From Larkinella punicea (GTDB lineage Bacteria; Bacteroidota; Bacteroidia; Cytophagales; Spirosomataceae): a DNA stretch of 64,000 nt. The notes under the pieces were generated by a model that worked only from the letters and a program-made list of their open reading frames with translations, had not been told where the DNA came from and did no database searches. Below are positions 53,551 to 61,197 of the stretch, piece by piece (position 1 is the first letter of the stretch; each line of letters begins with the position of its first letter). The position numbers and the translations under genes are program-made. Location of the stretch: NCBI RefSeq assembly GCF_003334855.1, contig NZ_QOWE01000035.1, forward strand, positions 28,703 to 92,702, given 5' to 3'.

Positions 53551-53991
53551 CAGAAAGCTATTCAAATCCAGTTGAAGTATCTCCGAAAACGACGAGGAAT
53601 AGACGACGCTTTCATCACCTTTGCGATACCGAAACCATTGCCGGGCAGTGTAGTCGTAAACGAAACTTTCAAGAATGCCATAATTGTCTTCGTTCGTAAG
53701 TAGAACCACTTTTTTGAGGTCTTTTTTAAGTCCTTCCGTATGACAAATCTCAATAATAATCGGTGTTTGACGGGTCTCGTTATCGTACAAAATCAGGTCG
53801 GGAACGGGGCTGGCTTCTCCTTCATTGAGCATGGTTTCCGGTAAGGGTTCCAGCGTGATCCGACCTTCGCGGTAGTAAAGCGGGCCCAAGCCGGAATTTA
53901 GTTTTGAAATGATCCGTTGGTGCGCTTTCGGGCCATAAATGGCCATTTCTTCACCAACGAAAGGAAGATGGGAAGTGGTGGAGATATACAT
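53548..53991 (-). CDS. Short Uma2-like protein, 147 aa
   Basis: Starts MYISTTSHLPFVGEEMAIYG at ATG 53991; an in-frame ATG at 54012 overlaps the promoter -7 box (54010-54017) and is rejected. Landmarks: KAHQRIISKLNSGLGPLYYR, LEPLPETMLNEGEASPVPDL (PD motif), TPIIIEICHTEGLKKDL (E motif), FVYDYTARQWFRYRKGDESV and FSEILQLDLNSFL. The GDGGL block of its paralogues is changed to GDESVVYSSS. It lies between the permease pseudogene (tail-to-tail) and the intact permease at 54065 (head-to-head, 73 bp between starts), the third locus with this arrangement. Function unknown. Confidence 0.7.
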   Translation of the reverse strand: MYISTTSHLPFVGEEMAIYGPKAHQRIISKLNSGLGPLYYREGRITLEPLPETMLNEGEASPVPDLILYDNETRQTPIIIEICHTEGLKKDLKKVVLLTNEDNYGILESFVYDYTARQWFRYRKGDESVVYSSSFSEILQLDLNSFL

Positions 53992-54009
53992 AGTGCTCGT
54001 GGGTTTAAA

Positions 54010-54017
54010 CAAATTTA
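54010..54017 (-). promoter_or_regulatory. -7 box of the Uma2-like gene 53548
   Basis: Minus strand TAAATTTG, a perfect TAnnTTTG, 19 bp before the ATG, the same distance as at 1051. No good -33 element is seen. Confidence 0.4.
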
Positions 54018-54064
54018 CTATAAATCCAGGTGAATAGCAGTTATCCTATATTCTAAACCCAACT

Positions 54065-56464
54065 ATGCTCAGCAATTACCTCCTCATTTCCCTGCGGAAC
54101 CTCTGGCGCAACCGGCTTTCGAGCGCCATCAGTACGGTTGGATTAGCCGTCGGTCTGGCGAGTGGCCTGATGATTTTTCTGCTGGTCGACTGGCTATTCA
54201 GCTTCGACCGGTATCACGCCAAAGCCGACCGAACCTACTGGGTCGTGACAGACATCCGGCACGATCATGTGGTTCCGAGCGATGCCACACCCCGGCCGCT
54301 GGGCGATGTGCTGCGCCGGGATTATCCGTTTGTGGAAACCGTCGTCCGCCTGGAACTGGCGTTCCGGAAAATCATCGGGATACCGGACGGAAAAGGCGGT
54401 CTGGCCAAGAAGTTCGAAGAGTCGCGCAACATCGGTTTTGTCGAACCGCAGTATTTTGAGGTATTTGGGGTGGAATGGGTGAAGGGGAGTCCGAAAACCG
54501 CCCTGAACGCGCCGAACACGGTTGTTTTATCGGAACGTTATGCCCACAAATATTTCGACAACGCCGACCCCATTGGCCGCACACTGCGGTTTGATAACCA
54601 GACGGATCTAACCGTTACGGGCGTCATTAAAAACCCGCCGTCCAATACCAAGCTGCCCCTGGAGATGCTGGTTTCCTACGCAACTTTCCCCGTGTTAACG
54701 GGCGATTTACACGCCATGCAACGCTGGAGTGCGCCCGCTGCCCTGTGCTTTGTAACGCTTCGGGAAGGAGCCTCTGTTGCCCAGTTGACCCGGGCCTTTC
54801 CGGCCATTCGCCGGAAGTACCTGGCCGGGCCGGAAGCGAAACGGCTTGATTTTCGAGCCCTGCCCCTGAGCGACCTGAACCACAATCCGCAATACGGCGG
54901 TCATGCCCCGCGCCCAATTCTCTATGCGCTGATCATCCTGGGCGGCTTTCTGGTTGGAGCTGCCTGCATCAATTTCGTCAACGTCGCCACGGCCCGCGCC
55001 ATCAAACGGTCGAAAGAAGTGGGCGTTCGGAAAGCCATCGGGAGCACGCGCGGGCAGTTGATCGGCCAGTTTCTGACCGAAACCACCCTGGTGGTGCTGG
55101 CGGCAGTCGGGCTGGCCCTGCTGTTGACCGAACTCAACCTGCCCCTGTTGAACACGGCTTTGGACAAACTAAACGCAGATCTCTCGGTGCTGAATGTGTT
55201 TCGGCCCGACGCGTTGTGGTGGTTTGGCGGTCTGATTCTGGCGGTTATTCTGTTGGCCGGTTTCTACCCGGCCCTGATTCTGTCGCGGTTCAATCCGGTG
55301 ATGGCGTTGCGCGGGCGGCTGACGACGCAGCAGGTCGGTGGCGTTTCGGTTCGGCGCGGTCTGGTGGTCGTTCAGTTTTTCATTACGCAACTTTTCGTGA
55401 TTGGGGCCATTGTCATGACGAGGCAGGTGCAGCACATGCAGCAGGCCGATCTGGGTTTTACGAAAGAATCGGTGCTAACGGTTCCGGTGCCGACTACCAA
55501 CCCGCTGAAGCAACAGACCCTGCGCGAACAACTGGCTCAGCTCCCCGGCGTTGAGCAGGTGGCGCTGGCGGGCGATCCCCCCGCTTCGTACCGTCGGCCC
55601 CCGGTTCCGTTTACTTACGACAGTCATCCGGAACCGGAGAAGTTTCCGGTCAATGTGAAAGTGGGCGACAAAGACTACGTTCCGCTGTTCGACCTGAAGC
55701 TGGTAGCGGGGCGGAACTTCCGCACCAACGATTCGACGAACAACGAAGTGCTGGTGAATCAGGCCATGATCAAACAACTGGGGCTTCCGACCCCTGCGGC
55801 TATCCTGGGCAAACGGCTCACGGTTTTTGGGAGAAGCCAAATCGTGGTGGGCGTGTTGAATGATTTTCAGATCGGCAAAGTCCACGGCAGTGTGCCACCC
55901 ACGGCCCTGCTCAATTTGCATACGGATTTTGCCATAGCCGCCCTGAAAGTGGCTCCGGGCAACCGGCCCGCTACGGTTCAGGCGGTTGAGAAAGCCTGGA
56001 ATGGGCAGTTTCCCGAAAACGTTTTCAAAGCGGTTTTTGTGGACGATCTGGTGAATGAGTTTTATCTGACCGAACGGATTCTGCTGGGGTTGATTCAGGT
56101 CTTTTCGCTGGTGGCCATTCTGATTGGCTGTCTGGGTGTCTACGGTTTGGTGGCGTTCATGGCCGAATCGAAAACAAAGGAAATCGGGGTTCGGAAAGTG
56201 CTTGGAGCCACCCAGGCCCAGCTTCTGTGGCTGTTTGGCCGGGAGTTTGGCAAGCTGGTTTTGCTGGGCTTTCTGGTGGCCGCTCCGTTGGGCTGGTGGC
56301 TCATGACCCACTGGCTCCGGGGCTATGAATACCGGATCGAGCTGAGTTGGTGGATTTTTGCGCTGGCCGCTCTGCTGACCGCGGGCATCACCCTGCTCAC
56401 GGTGTCCTACGAGTCCGTCAAAGCCGCTTTCAGGAATCCCGTGAAGTCGCTGCGTTCCGAATGA
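54065..56464 (+). CDS. FtsX-like orphan ABC permease (group B), 799 aa
   Basis: Opening MLSNYLLISLRNLWRNRLSS. PCD1 shows the group B insert GGLAKKFEESRNIGFVEPQY and VEWVKGSPKTALNAPNTVVL. TM5: VRRGLVVVQFFITQLFVIG with the group B Gln. First coupling KRSKEVGVRKAIGSTR (about 313), second SKTKEIGVRKVLGA (about 701) followed by LLWLFGREFGKLV, similar to the prefixed group B copy at 38038, of which it looks like an unprefixed sister. TM6 GCLGVYGLVAFM; tail RNPVKSLRSE (Arg replaces Met). Divergent from the Uma2-like gene at 53548. More GC-rich than most copies. An 8-bp dyad follows the stop. Confidence 0.93.
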   Translation: MLSNYLLISLRNLWRNRLSSAISTVGLAVGLASGLMIFLLVDWLFSFDRYHAKADRTYWVVTDIRHDHVVPSDATPRPLGDVLRRDYPFVETVVRLELAFRKIIGIPDGKGGLAKKFEESRNIGFVEPQYFEVFGVEWVKGSPKTALNAPNTVVLSERYAHKYFDNADPIGRTLRFDNQTDLTVTGVIKNPPSNTKLPLEMLVSYATFPVLTGDLHAMQRWSAPAALCFVTLREGASVAQLTRAFPAIRRKYLAGPEAKRLDFRALPLSDLNHNPQYGGHAPRPILYALIILGGFLVGAACINFVNVATARAIKRSKEVGVRKAIGSTRGQLIGQFLTETTLVVLAAVGLALLLTELNLPLLNTALDKLNADLSVLNVFRPDALWWFGGLILAVILLAGFYPALILSRFNPVMALRGRLTTQQVGGVSVRRGLVVVQFFITQLFVIGAIVMTRQVQHMQQADLGFTKESVLTVPVPTTNPLKQQTLREQLAQLPGVEQVALAGDPPASYRRPPVPFTYDSHPEPEKFPVNVKVGDKDYVPLFDLKLVAGRNFRTNDSTNNEVLVNQAMIKQLGLPTPAAILGKRLTVFGRSQIVVGVLNDFQIGKVHGSVPPTALLNLHTDFAIAALKVAPGNRPATVQAVEKAWNGQFPENVFKAVFVDDLVNEFYLTERILLGLIQVFSLVAILIGCLGVYGLVAFMAESKTKEIGVRKVLGATQAQLLWLFGREFGKLVLLGFLVAAPLGWWLMTHWLRGYEYRIELSWWIFALAALLTAGITLLTVSYESVKAAFRNPVKSLRSE

Positions 56465-56478
56465 AATGAGCACGCAAG

Positions 56479-56523
56479 GATTACGGAAAGGGCCTGCGAT
56501 CTGGCTCAATTTTTGCCGTAATC
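56479..56523. repeat. Short inverted repeat between permease and kinase genes
   Basis: GATTACGG (56479-56486) and CCGTAATC (56516-56523) form a perfect 8-bp dyad with a 29-nt loop. Possible weak terminator or operator. Confidence 0.35.
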
Positions 56524-56584
56524 AGGTACTTACCCCTTTGTAGGCAAAGCTCCTGTTGATCTATATACGGGGTACTCAGCGTGT

Positions 56585-59500
56585 ATGATTTTTCACAATG
56601 AAACCTTTCGGGCTCAACAATTAGAGAGCTTTCAGGAGGTTATTCCGGTTGCGGTATTGTATTGCCAGCCTGTTGTTCAAAACAACCAGGTCGCGGACTT
56701 TCGCTACATCTGGGGAAATCGTGCCGCTCTGAACATGGCCGCATTAAGTCCCGGTGAGTTTAGCCAGATGACTATGCTCCAGGTATTCCCCAGTTTCGTC
56801 GATACGGGGGTGTTCAGCCGGTATGTCCAGGCCTGGGAAACCGGCATTACCCAGCGCTTTGAACGGCAACACCCGATTGGCAACGGCGTTAAGTGGGTGG
56901 ATGTGACGGTGAGCAAAAAATACGAAGGGATCATCATCACCGCCCTCGATATTACTGCATCCAAACAAGCCCAACTGGCTCTGGAGCAACAAACCCAGTT
57001 GCTGCAAACGATTGTCGAGCATTTACCGGCCGGTTTGGCGTTGTTTCACCCGGTTCGGAACGAGGCTGATGACATCACGGACTTTCGGTATGCCTTAACC
57101 AATCCCGTCAACGCCCGGACGGTGGGTCTTTCCGTTGAGCAACTGATCAACCGCAGCATACTTGATATTTTCCCTTCGGCCCGTGAACAGGGGTCCTTCG
57201 GGCGACTCGTGGACGTGTTACAAACCGGGATTCCCAAACACTACGAAGCGCATTACCAGGCCGATGGGCTGGATTTGTGGGTAGAAGGCCATCTGACCCG
57301 GATCGGCGACGGGGTGTTGCTGACGTATCTGGACAATACACCCCTGCAAAAGCAGCAGCAGGCGTTGCGGGAGCAGGCCGATCTGCTGCACCAGAAAAAT
57401 GAGCAACTGCACCGGATCAATCAGGCTTTAACCCGGACAAACCAGCGCCTTCAGGGGTTTCAGGCCATTGAGCGGGCCTTACTCAACCAGAGTTTGACCG
57501 AACAGGGACCGGAAGCAGCCGCCCTTCTGCACGTCCGGGAACTGGTGCCGTGCGAGCAACTGGTGGTTTTCCGGTTTAACGAGGCAACGGGCCTGGCGCA
57601 GGCCGAAAGTTGGCTGGTTGGCAATGAAATGGCCACCCGGACGGCTTCCGGATTACCCATTCATCTGTTTAAAGTCGAACCGTTGCTGAGTGGGCAATCC
57701 TGGCTGCTGGATCACCTGCAACCGGATTTCGTAGGCATTCCACCCGAACTGAACCTGTATAAACGGGGGTTTCGGTCGCTGCTCGTTATTCCGCTGTTCA
57801 GCCAGCAGCAATACATCGGCGCTTTTGTGCTGCTGTCGCACACCCCCCGGTTTTTTACGGAAGAATACTGCCAGATTGCCGGCGAGGTGGCCAGCCAGCT
57901 AGCCATCGTTATCTACCAGCAATACCTGAATGAACGACTTCAGCAGCATACCGAACAACTTGAACAGCGGGTGGCGGAGCGGACCCGGGAACTCGGCCAA
58001 CTTCTGGCATTGCAAAATGCCATTCTCAAAAATGCCGGGCAGGCCATCATCTCAACTGATACGCAGGGCGTGGTTCTGACGGCGAATCCGGCCGTTGAAC
58101 AGGTGTCGGGCTACCGGGCCGACGAACTCATTGGCCGACATCCCCAGACACGGTTTGACATTTCCGAAGCCTCGGTTCCCATTCTGACCTACCAGGCCGA
58201 ATTGCCCAGTGCCCCGCCTACTTTTCTGATTCAGCCGATCCTGCAGGAACAGGGCTATTTTCAGACCGAATGCCTGATTGAGGGCAAAGGGGGAAAGCGG
58301 GTTCCGGTTTTGTTGACCACCAGCACGTTGCAGAATGAAGAAGGGAAGATTACGGGGTATGTGGGCATGGCGACGGATATTTCGTTGCTCAAGGAGGCTG
58401 AAGAAAAACTGAAACAGAAAAACCGGGAGCTGAATACCTTCTTCGTGGGGGCGCTGGACATGCACTGCATCTCCGATAGCCAGGGAAACATATCGAAAAT
58501 TAACCAGGCTTTTCAGGTTGCACTGGGGTATACGGAAGCCGAACTGATGGCCATTCCGTTTTTGCATTTGCTGCATCCCGACGAACAGAAGTTCGTTTTT
58601 CAACACCTGCTGACGGGCATTCTGCACCGGCCGGTTCGCAACCAGATTAACCGGTTTCGCAAAAAAGACGGTACCTACCGAATCATCGAGTGGAATGCTA
58701 TTGGAATCGACAAGCTGGTGTATGGGTCGGCCCGGGACATTACCCAACGGAAACTGGCCGAAGATGCCCTGCGGGAGAGCGAACAACGGTTTCGCGAGAT
58801 TGCCGAAAATGTAGATGAGGTCTTCTGGATTCACTCGGTGGAGCCGTTCAGGTTGCTGTATATCAATCCGGCGTACGAACGCGTGTTTGGGATTGTGCGC
58901 CAGAATGCGCTCAAGGATGAGCACTCTTTTCTGGACACGATTCTGGAAGAAGACCGGGCCGCAACGCTGGTCGAATTTGAAAAATACCGGCAGGGGCAGG
59001 AAGTGACGGTTCAATGCCGGGTGAAAGGCACACACCAGGCGATCCGGTGGCTTCTGATCCGGACGTTTGTCATGAAAGACAACCAGGGCATGCCGGTTCG
59101 GTATATCGGGATTGCCAACGACATCACCAGCCAGAAAGAAAAGGAACTGGTGTTGCAACAATCGCTGGCCCGCGAACAGGAACTCAGCAAGCTAAAGTCG
59201 CAGGTCGTTTCGACGGCATCGCACGAGTTCCGGACACCACTGGCCACGATCCAGACCAGTGTCGATTTGATTCATCTGTATCTGGAACAACCGCCGGAAA
59301 CCGCCAAACCGGCCATCAAAAAATACCTGGAGGTGATTCAGCAGCAGGTTTTGAACTATACCGGTTTGCTCTCGGATATGCTCACCATCGGCAAAATTGA
59401 ATCGGGCAAAGTGGCTTTCAATCCCCAGTGGGTCGATGTGCTGGCGTTGTGTCAGCAGATCATCGGCAGTCATTTCAGCCACCAGCCCGACGGTCGAACC

Positions 59501-59893
59501 GTCCGTGTTTCGCTGGTCGGGCCGTCGTCCCGCGCCTATCTGGATGAAAAACTGATGACCCACGTTTTGGTCAATTTACTGTCCAATGCCTTTAAGTTTT
59601 CAAAAGCCAACCCCGGTCTGACGATCCGGTTTGAGCAGCAGACGTTGGTCATTCAGGTCACCGATGAAGGCATCGGCATTCCGGCTAACGAACTTTCTTC
59701 TCTCTTCCAAACCTTTTTCCGGGCCAGCAATACGGCCAGCATTCAGGGCACCGGACTCGGTCTGGTGATTGCCCGTCAGTTTGTGGAGCTTCACGGGGGA
59801 ACGCTCACCGTCGAAAGTCAGGAAACGGCAGGATCAACATTTACCATTAGTTTGCCCATCGAACCCATCAGTCCTTCCAGTCCACCGGCGTAA
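56585..59893 (+). CDS. Multi-PAS/GAF sensor histidine kinase, 1102 aa
   Basis: Soluble by sequence: no membrane segment seen. Approximate domains: PAS 12-130, PAS 142-258, coiled coil 258-305 (QKQQQALREQADLLHQKNEQ), GAF 305-465 (LLVIPLFSQQQYIGAFVLLS), coiled coil, PAS 490-612, PAS 620-738, PAS 738-860, HisKA 865-935 with the phosphorylated His880 in TASHEFRTPLATI, and an HATPase domain 980-1092. Nucleotide-site motifs are HVLVNLLSNAFKFS (N box, Asn1001), VTDEGIGIPANEL (G1) and GTGLGLVIARQF (G2). There is no receiver domain of its own; the receiver-bearing protein follows 37 bp downstream, so they probably form a cognate pair. The signal is unknown; PAS and GAF domains suggest a small cytoplasmic ligand or redox cue. 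Confidence 0.93.
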   Translation: MIFHNETFRAQQLESFQEVIPVAVLYCQPVVQNNQVADFRYIWGNRAALNMAALSPGEFSQMTMLQVFPSFVDTGVFSRYVQAWETGITQRFERQHPIGNGVKWVDVTVSKKYEGIIITALDITASKQAQLALEQQTQLLQTIVEHLPAGLALFHPVRNEADDITDFRYALTNPVNARTVGLSVEQLINRSILDIFPSAREQGSFGRLVDVLQTGIPKHYEAHYQADGLDLWVEGHLTRIGDGVLLTYLDNTPLQKQQQALREQADLLHQKNEQLHRINQALTRTNQRLQGFQAIERALLNQSLTEQGPEAAALLHVRELVPCEQLVVFRFNEATGLAQAESWLVGNEMATRTASGLPIHLFKVEPLLSGQSWLLDHLQPDFVGIPPELNLYKRGFRSLLVIPLFSQQQYIGAFVLLSHTPRFFTEEYCQIAGEVASQLAIVIYQQYLNERLQQHTEQLEQRVAERTRELGQLLALQNAILKNAGQAIISTDTQGVVLTANPAVEQVSGYRADELIGRHPQTRFDISEASVPILTYQAELPSAPPTFLIQPILQEQGYFQTECLIEGKGGKRVPVLLTTSTLQNEEGKITGYVGMATDISLLKEAEEKLKQKNRELNTFFVGALDMHCISDSQGNISKINQAFQVALGYTEAELMAIPFLHLLHPDEQKFVFQHLLTGILHRPVRNQINRFRKKDGTYRIIEWNAIGIDKLVYGSARDITQRKLAEDALRESEQRFREIAENVDEVFWIHSVEPFRLLYINPAYERVFGIVRQNALKDEHSFLDTILEEDRAATLVEFEKYRQGQEVTVQCRVKGTHQAIRWLLIRTFVMKDNQGMPVRYIGIANDITSQKEKELVLQQSLAREQELSKLKSQVVSTASHEFRTPLATIQTSVDLIHLYLEQPPETAKPAIKKYLEVIQQQVLNYTGLLSDMLTIGKIESGKVAFNPQWVDVLALCQQIIGSHFSHQPDGRTVRVSLVGPSSRAYLDEKLMTHVLVNLLSNAFKFSKANPGLTIRFEQQTLVIQVTDEGIGIPANELSSLFQTFFRASNTASIQGTGLGLVIARQFVELHGGTLTVESQETAGSTFTISLPIEPISPSSPPA

Positions 59894-59930
59894 TCACGGC
59901 CTGTTCATCCTACTTAAAAATCCACCCCTT

Positions 59931-61022
59931 ATGGCTACGCGAATCGTACTGATTGAAGATGAAACCCCGATTCGGGACAATGTAACCACCTTACTGAGTC
60001 TGAAAGGCTACGACGTGGAATCGGCTCCCAATGGGCGGGAGGGCATTAGCCTGGCGATGGTATCACAGCCTGACCTCATCCTGTGCGACATCATGATGCC
60101 GGAGATGGATGGATACCAGGTGCTGGAAGCCATTCGGAGCAACCGGTCACTGGCAACGGTTCCCTTCATTTTTCTGACGGCCAAAACGGAGGAAGCCGAT
60201 GTGCGCCGGGGTATGATCTCGGGGGCTGATGATTACCTGACCAAACCGTTTACGCTGGAGAGCCTGCTGCTGGCCATCGAAAGCCGTCTCCAGCGCGAGG
60301 CACTGCGGGAATCCGATCTGCAAAGCCGGTTGGGAGAACTCCGCCGGACCATCACCCGGATGTCCAATCATGAATACAATACGCCCCTGAGCGGTATTCT
60401 CGGGTTCGTTACGTTGCTGATGGAGCATTACAACGAATTCGATCAGGAAGATAGCCTGTCGATGCTGGGCATGATCAAAACCTGTGGGCTGCGGCTGAAA
60501 CGTTCTCTGGACAACCTGCGGCTTATGGAAGACCTTCAGGAAAATCCGGCGTCCATCCAGTTTATCAAGGGGATGTCACGGCTGGATTCTGCTGTGGTAA
60601 ATCATCACATCCGCACGGTTAATGAGCGACACGATCAGCCTATTCAATGTCAGATCGAGATGGCAGGGGCTCCGATCTCTATTTCAGAAACCGGTCTGCG
60701 GATTGTGCTGGATGAGTTGATCGACAATGCCCACAAGTTTTCGGATGGGTCAAACCCCATTCGGATCACGGGTCGCCGGGAGGGCGATTCCTACCGATTG
60801 ACGATTGTAAACCGTGGACAACCGTTCAAACCGGAAGACATCGCCCGCATTGCGCCGTACGTCCAGTTCGACCGCAAAAGCTACGAACAGCAAGGCTCCG
60901 GGTTGGGCCTTGCCATCGTCAAAAAACTGCTGGAAGCAACGGGAAATGCCCTCGAAATCGAAAGCCTGCCAACGGGAGAGACGTCGGTAACGGCTGTTTT
61001 TCAGGGGGTTAATAATGGATAG
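59931..61022 (+). CDS. Response regulator fused to a histidine-kinase module, 363 aa
   Basis: Start ATG 59931 (MATRIVLIEDETPIRDNV), where the receiver domain begins; a longer frame from 59769 only overlaps the upstream kinase gene. Receiver: acidic Glu9-Asp10, phospho-acceptor Asp53 in LILCDIMMPEMDGYQ, Lys105 in DDYLTKPF. A helix and a HisKA-like segment follow, with His147 in MSNHEYNTPLSGI, then an HATPase domain with VLDELIDNAHKFSDGSNPI (N box) and GSGLGLAIVKKLLEATG (G2); the G1 box is poorly conserved (VNRGQPFKPEDIA). No DNA-binding domain. It probably takes phosphate from the upstream kinase and relays or modulates it; the final output protein is not in the window. Confidence 0.92.
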   Translation: MATRIVLIEDETPIRDNVTTLLSLKGYDVESAPNGREGISLAMVSQPDLILCDIMMPEMDGYQVLEAIRSNRSLATVPFIFLTAKTEEADVRRGMISGADDYLTKPFTLESLLLAIESRLQREALRESDLQSRLGELRRTITRMSNHEYNTPLSGILGFVTLLMEHYNEFDQEDSLSMLGMIKTCGLRLKRSLDNLRLMEDLQENPASIQFIKGMSRLDSAVVNHHIRTVNERHDQPIQCQIEMAGAPISISETGLRIVLDELIDNAHKFSDGSNPIRITGRREGDSYRLTIVNRGQPFKPEDIARIAPYVQFDRKSYEQQGSGLGLAIVKKLLEATGNALEIESLPTGETSVTAVFQGVNNG

Positions 61023-61027
61023 GGAAT

Positions 61028-61180
61028 GACGAACACTGAATATTGAATAACGAATAAGAAACGGCTAGAGCCACCCATCTGATCAAAATGTAATAACGAA
61101 CACTGAATATTGAATAACGAAGAGGCTTCGCCGACGTCCAGCCTTCGTTATTCAATATTCAGTGTTCAATATTCGTTATT
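61028..61180. terminator. Direct and inverted repeats (AACACTGAATATTGAATAACGAA family)
   Basis: CGAACACTGAATATTGAATA plus ACGAA occurs directly at 61030-61054 and 61097-61121, and an inverted copy lies at 61144-61178. The second and third pair into a long stem between the convergent kinase and permease genes. The gap 61023-61197 holds nothing else. Confidence 0.65.
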
Positions 61181-61197
61181 TTCTATTCCCTTGATTT

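Noticed and set aside
59769..59930. N-terminal extension of the receiver-kinase protein
   Set aside because: Overlaps the upstream kinase gene out of frame and has no domain; the receiver starts at ATG 59931.
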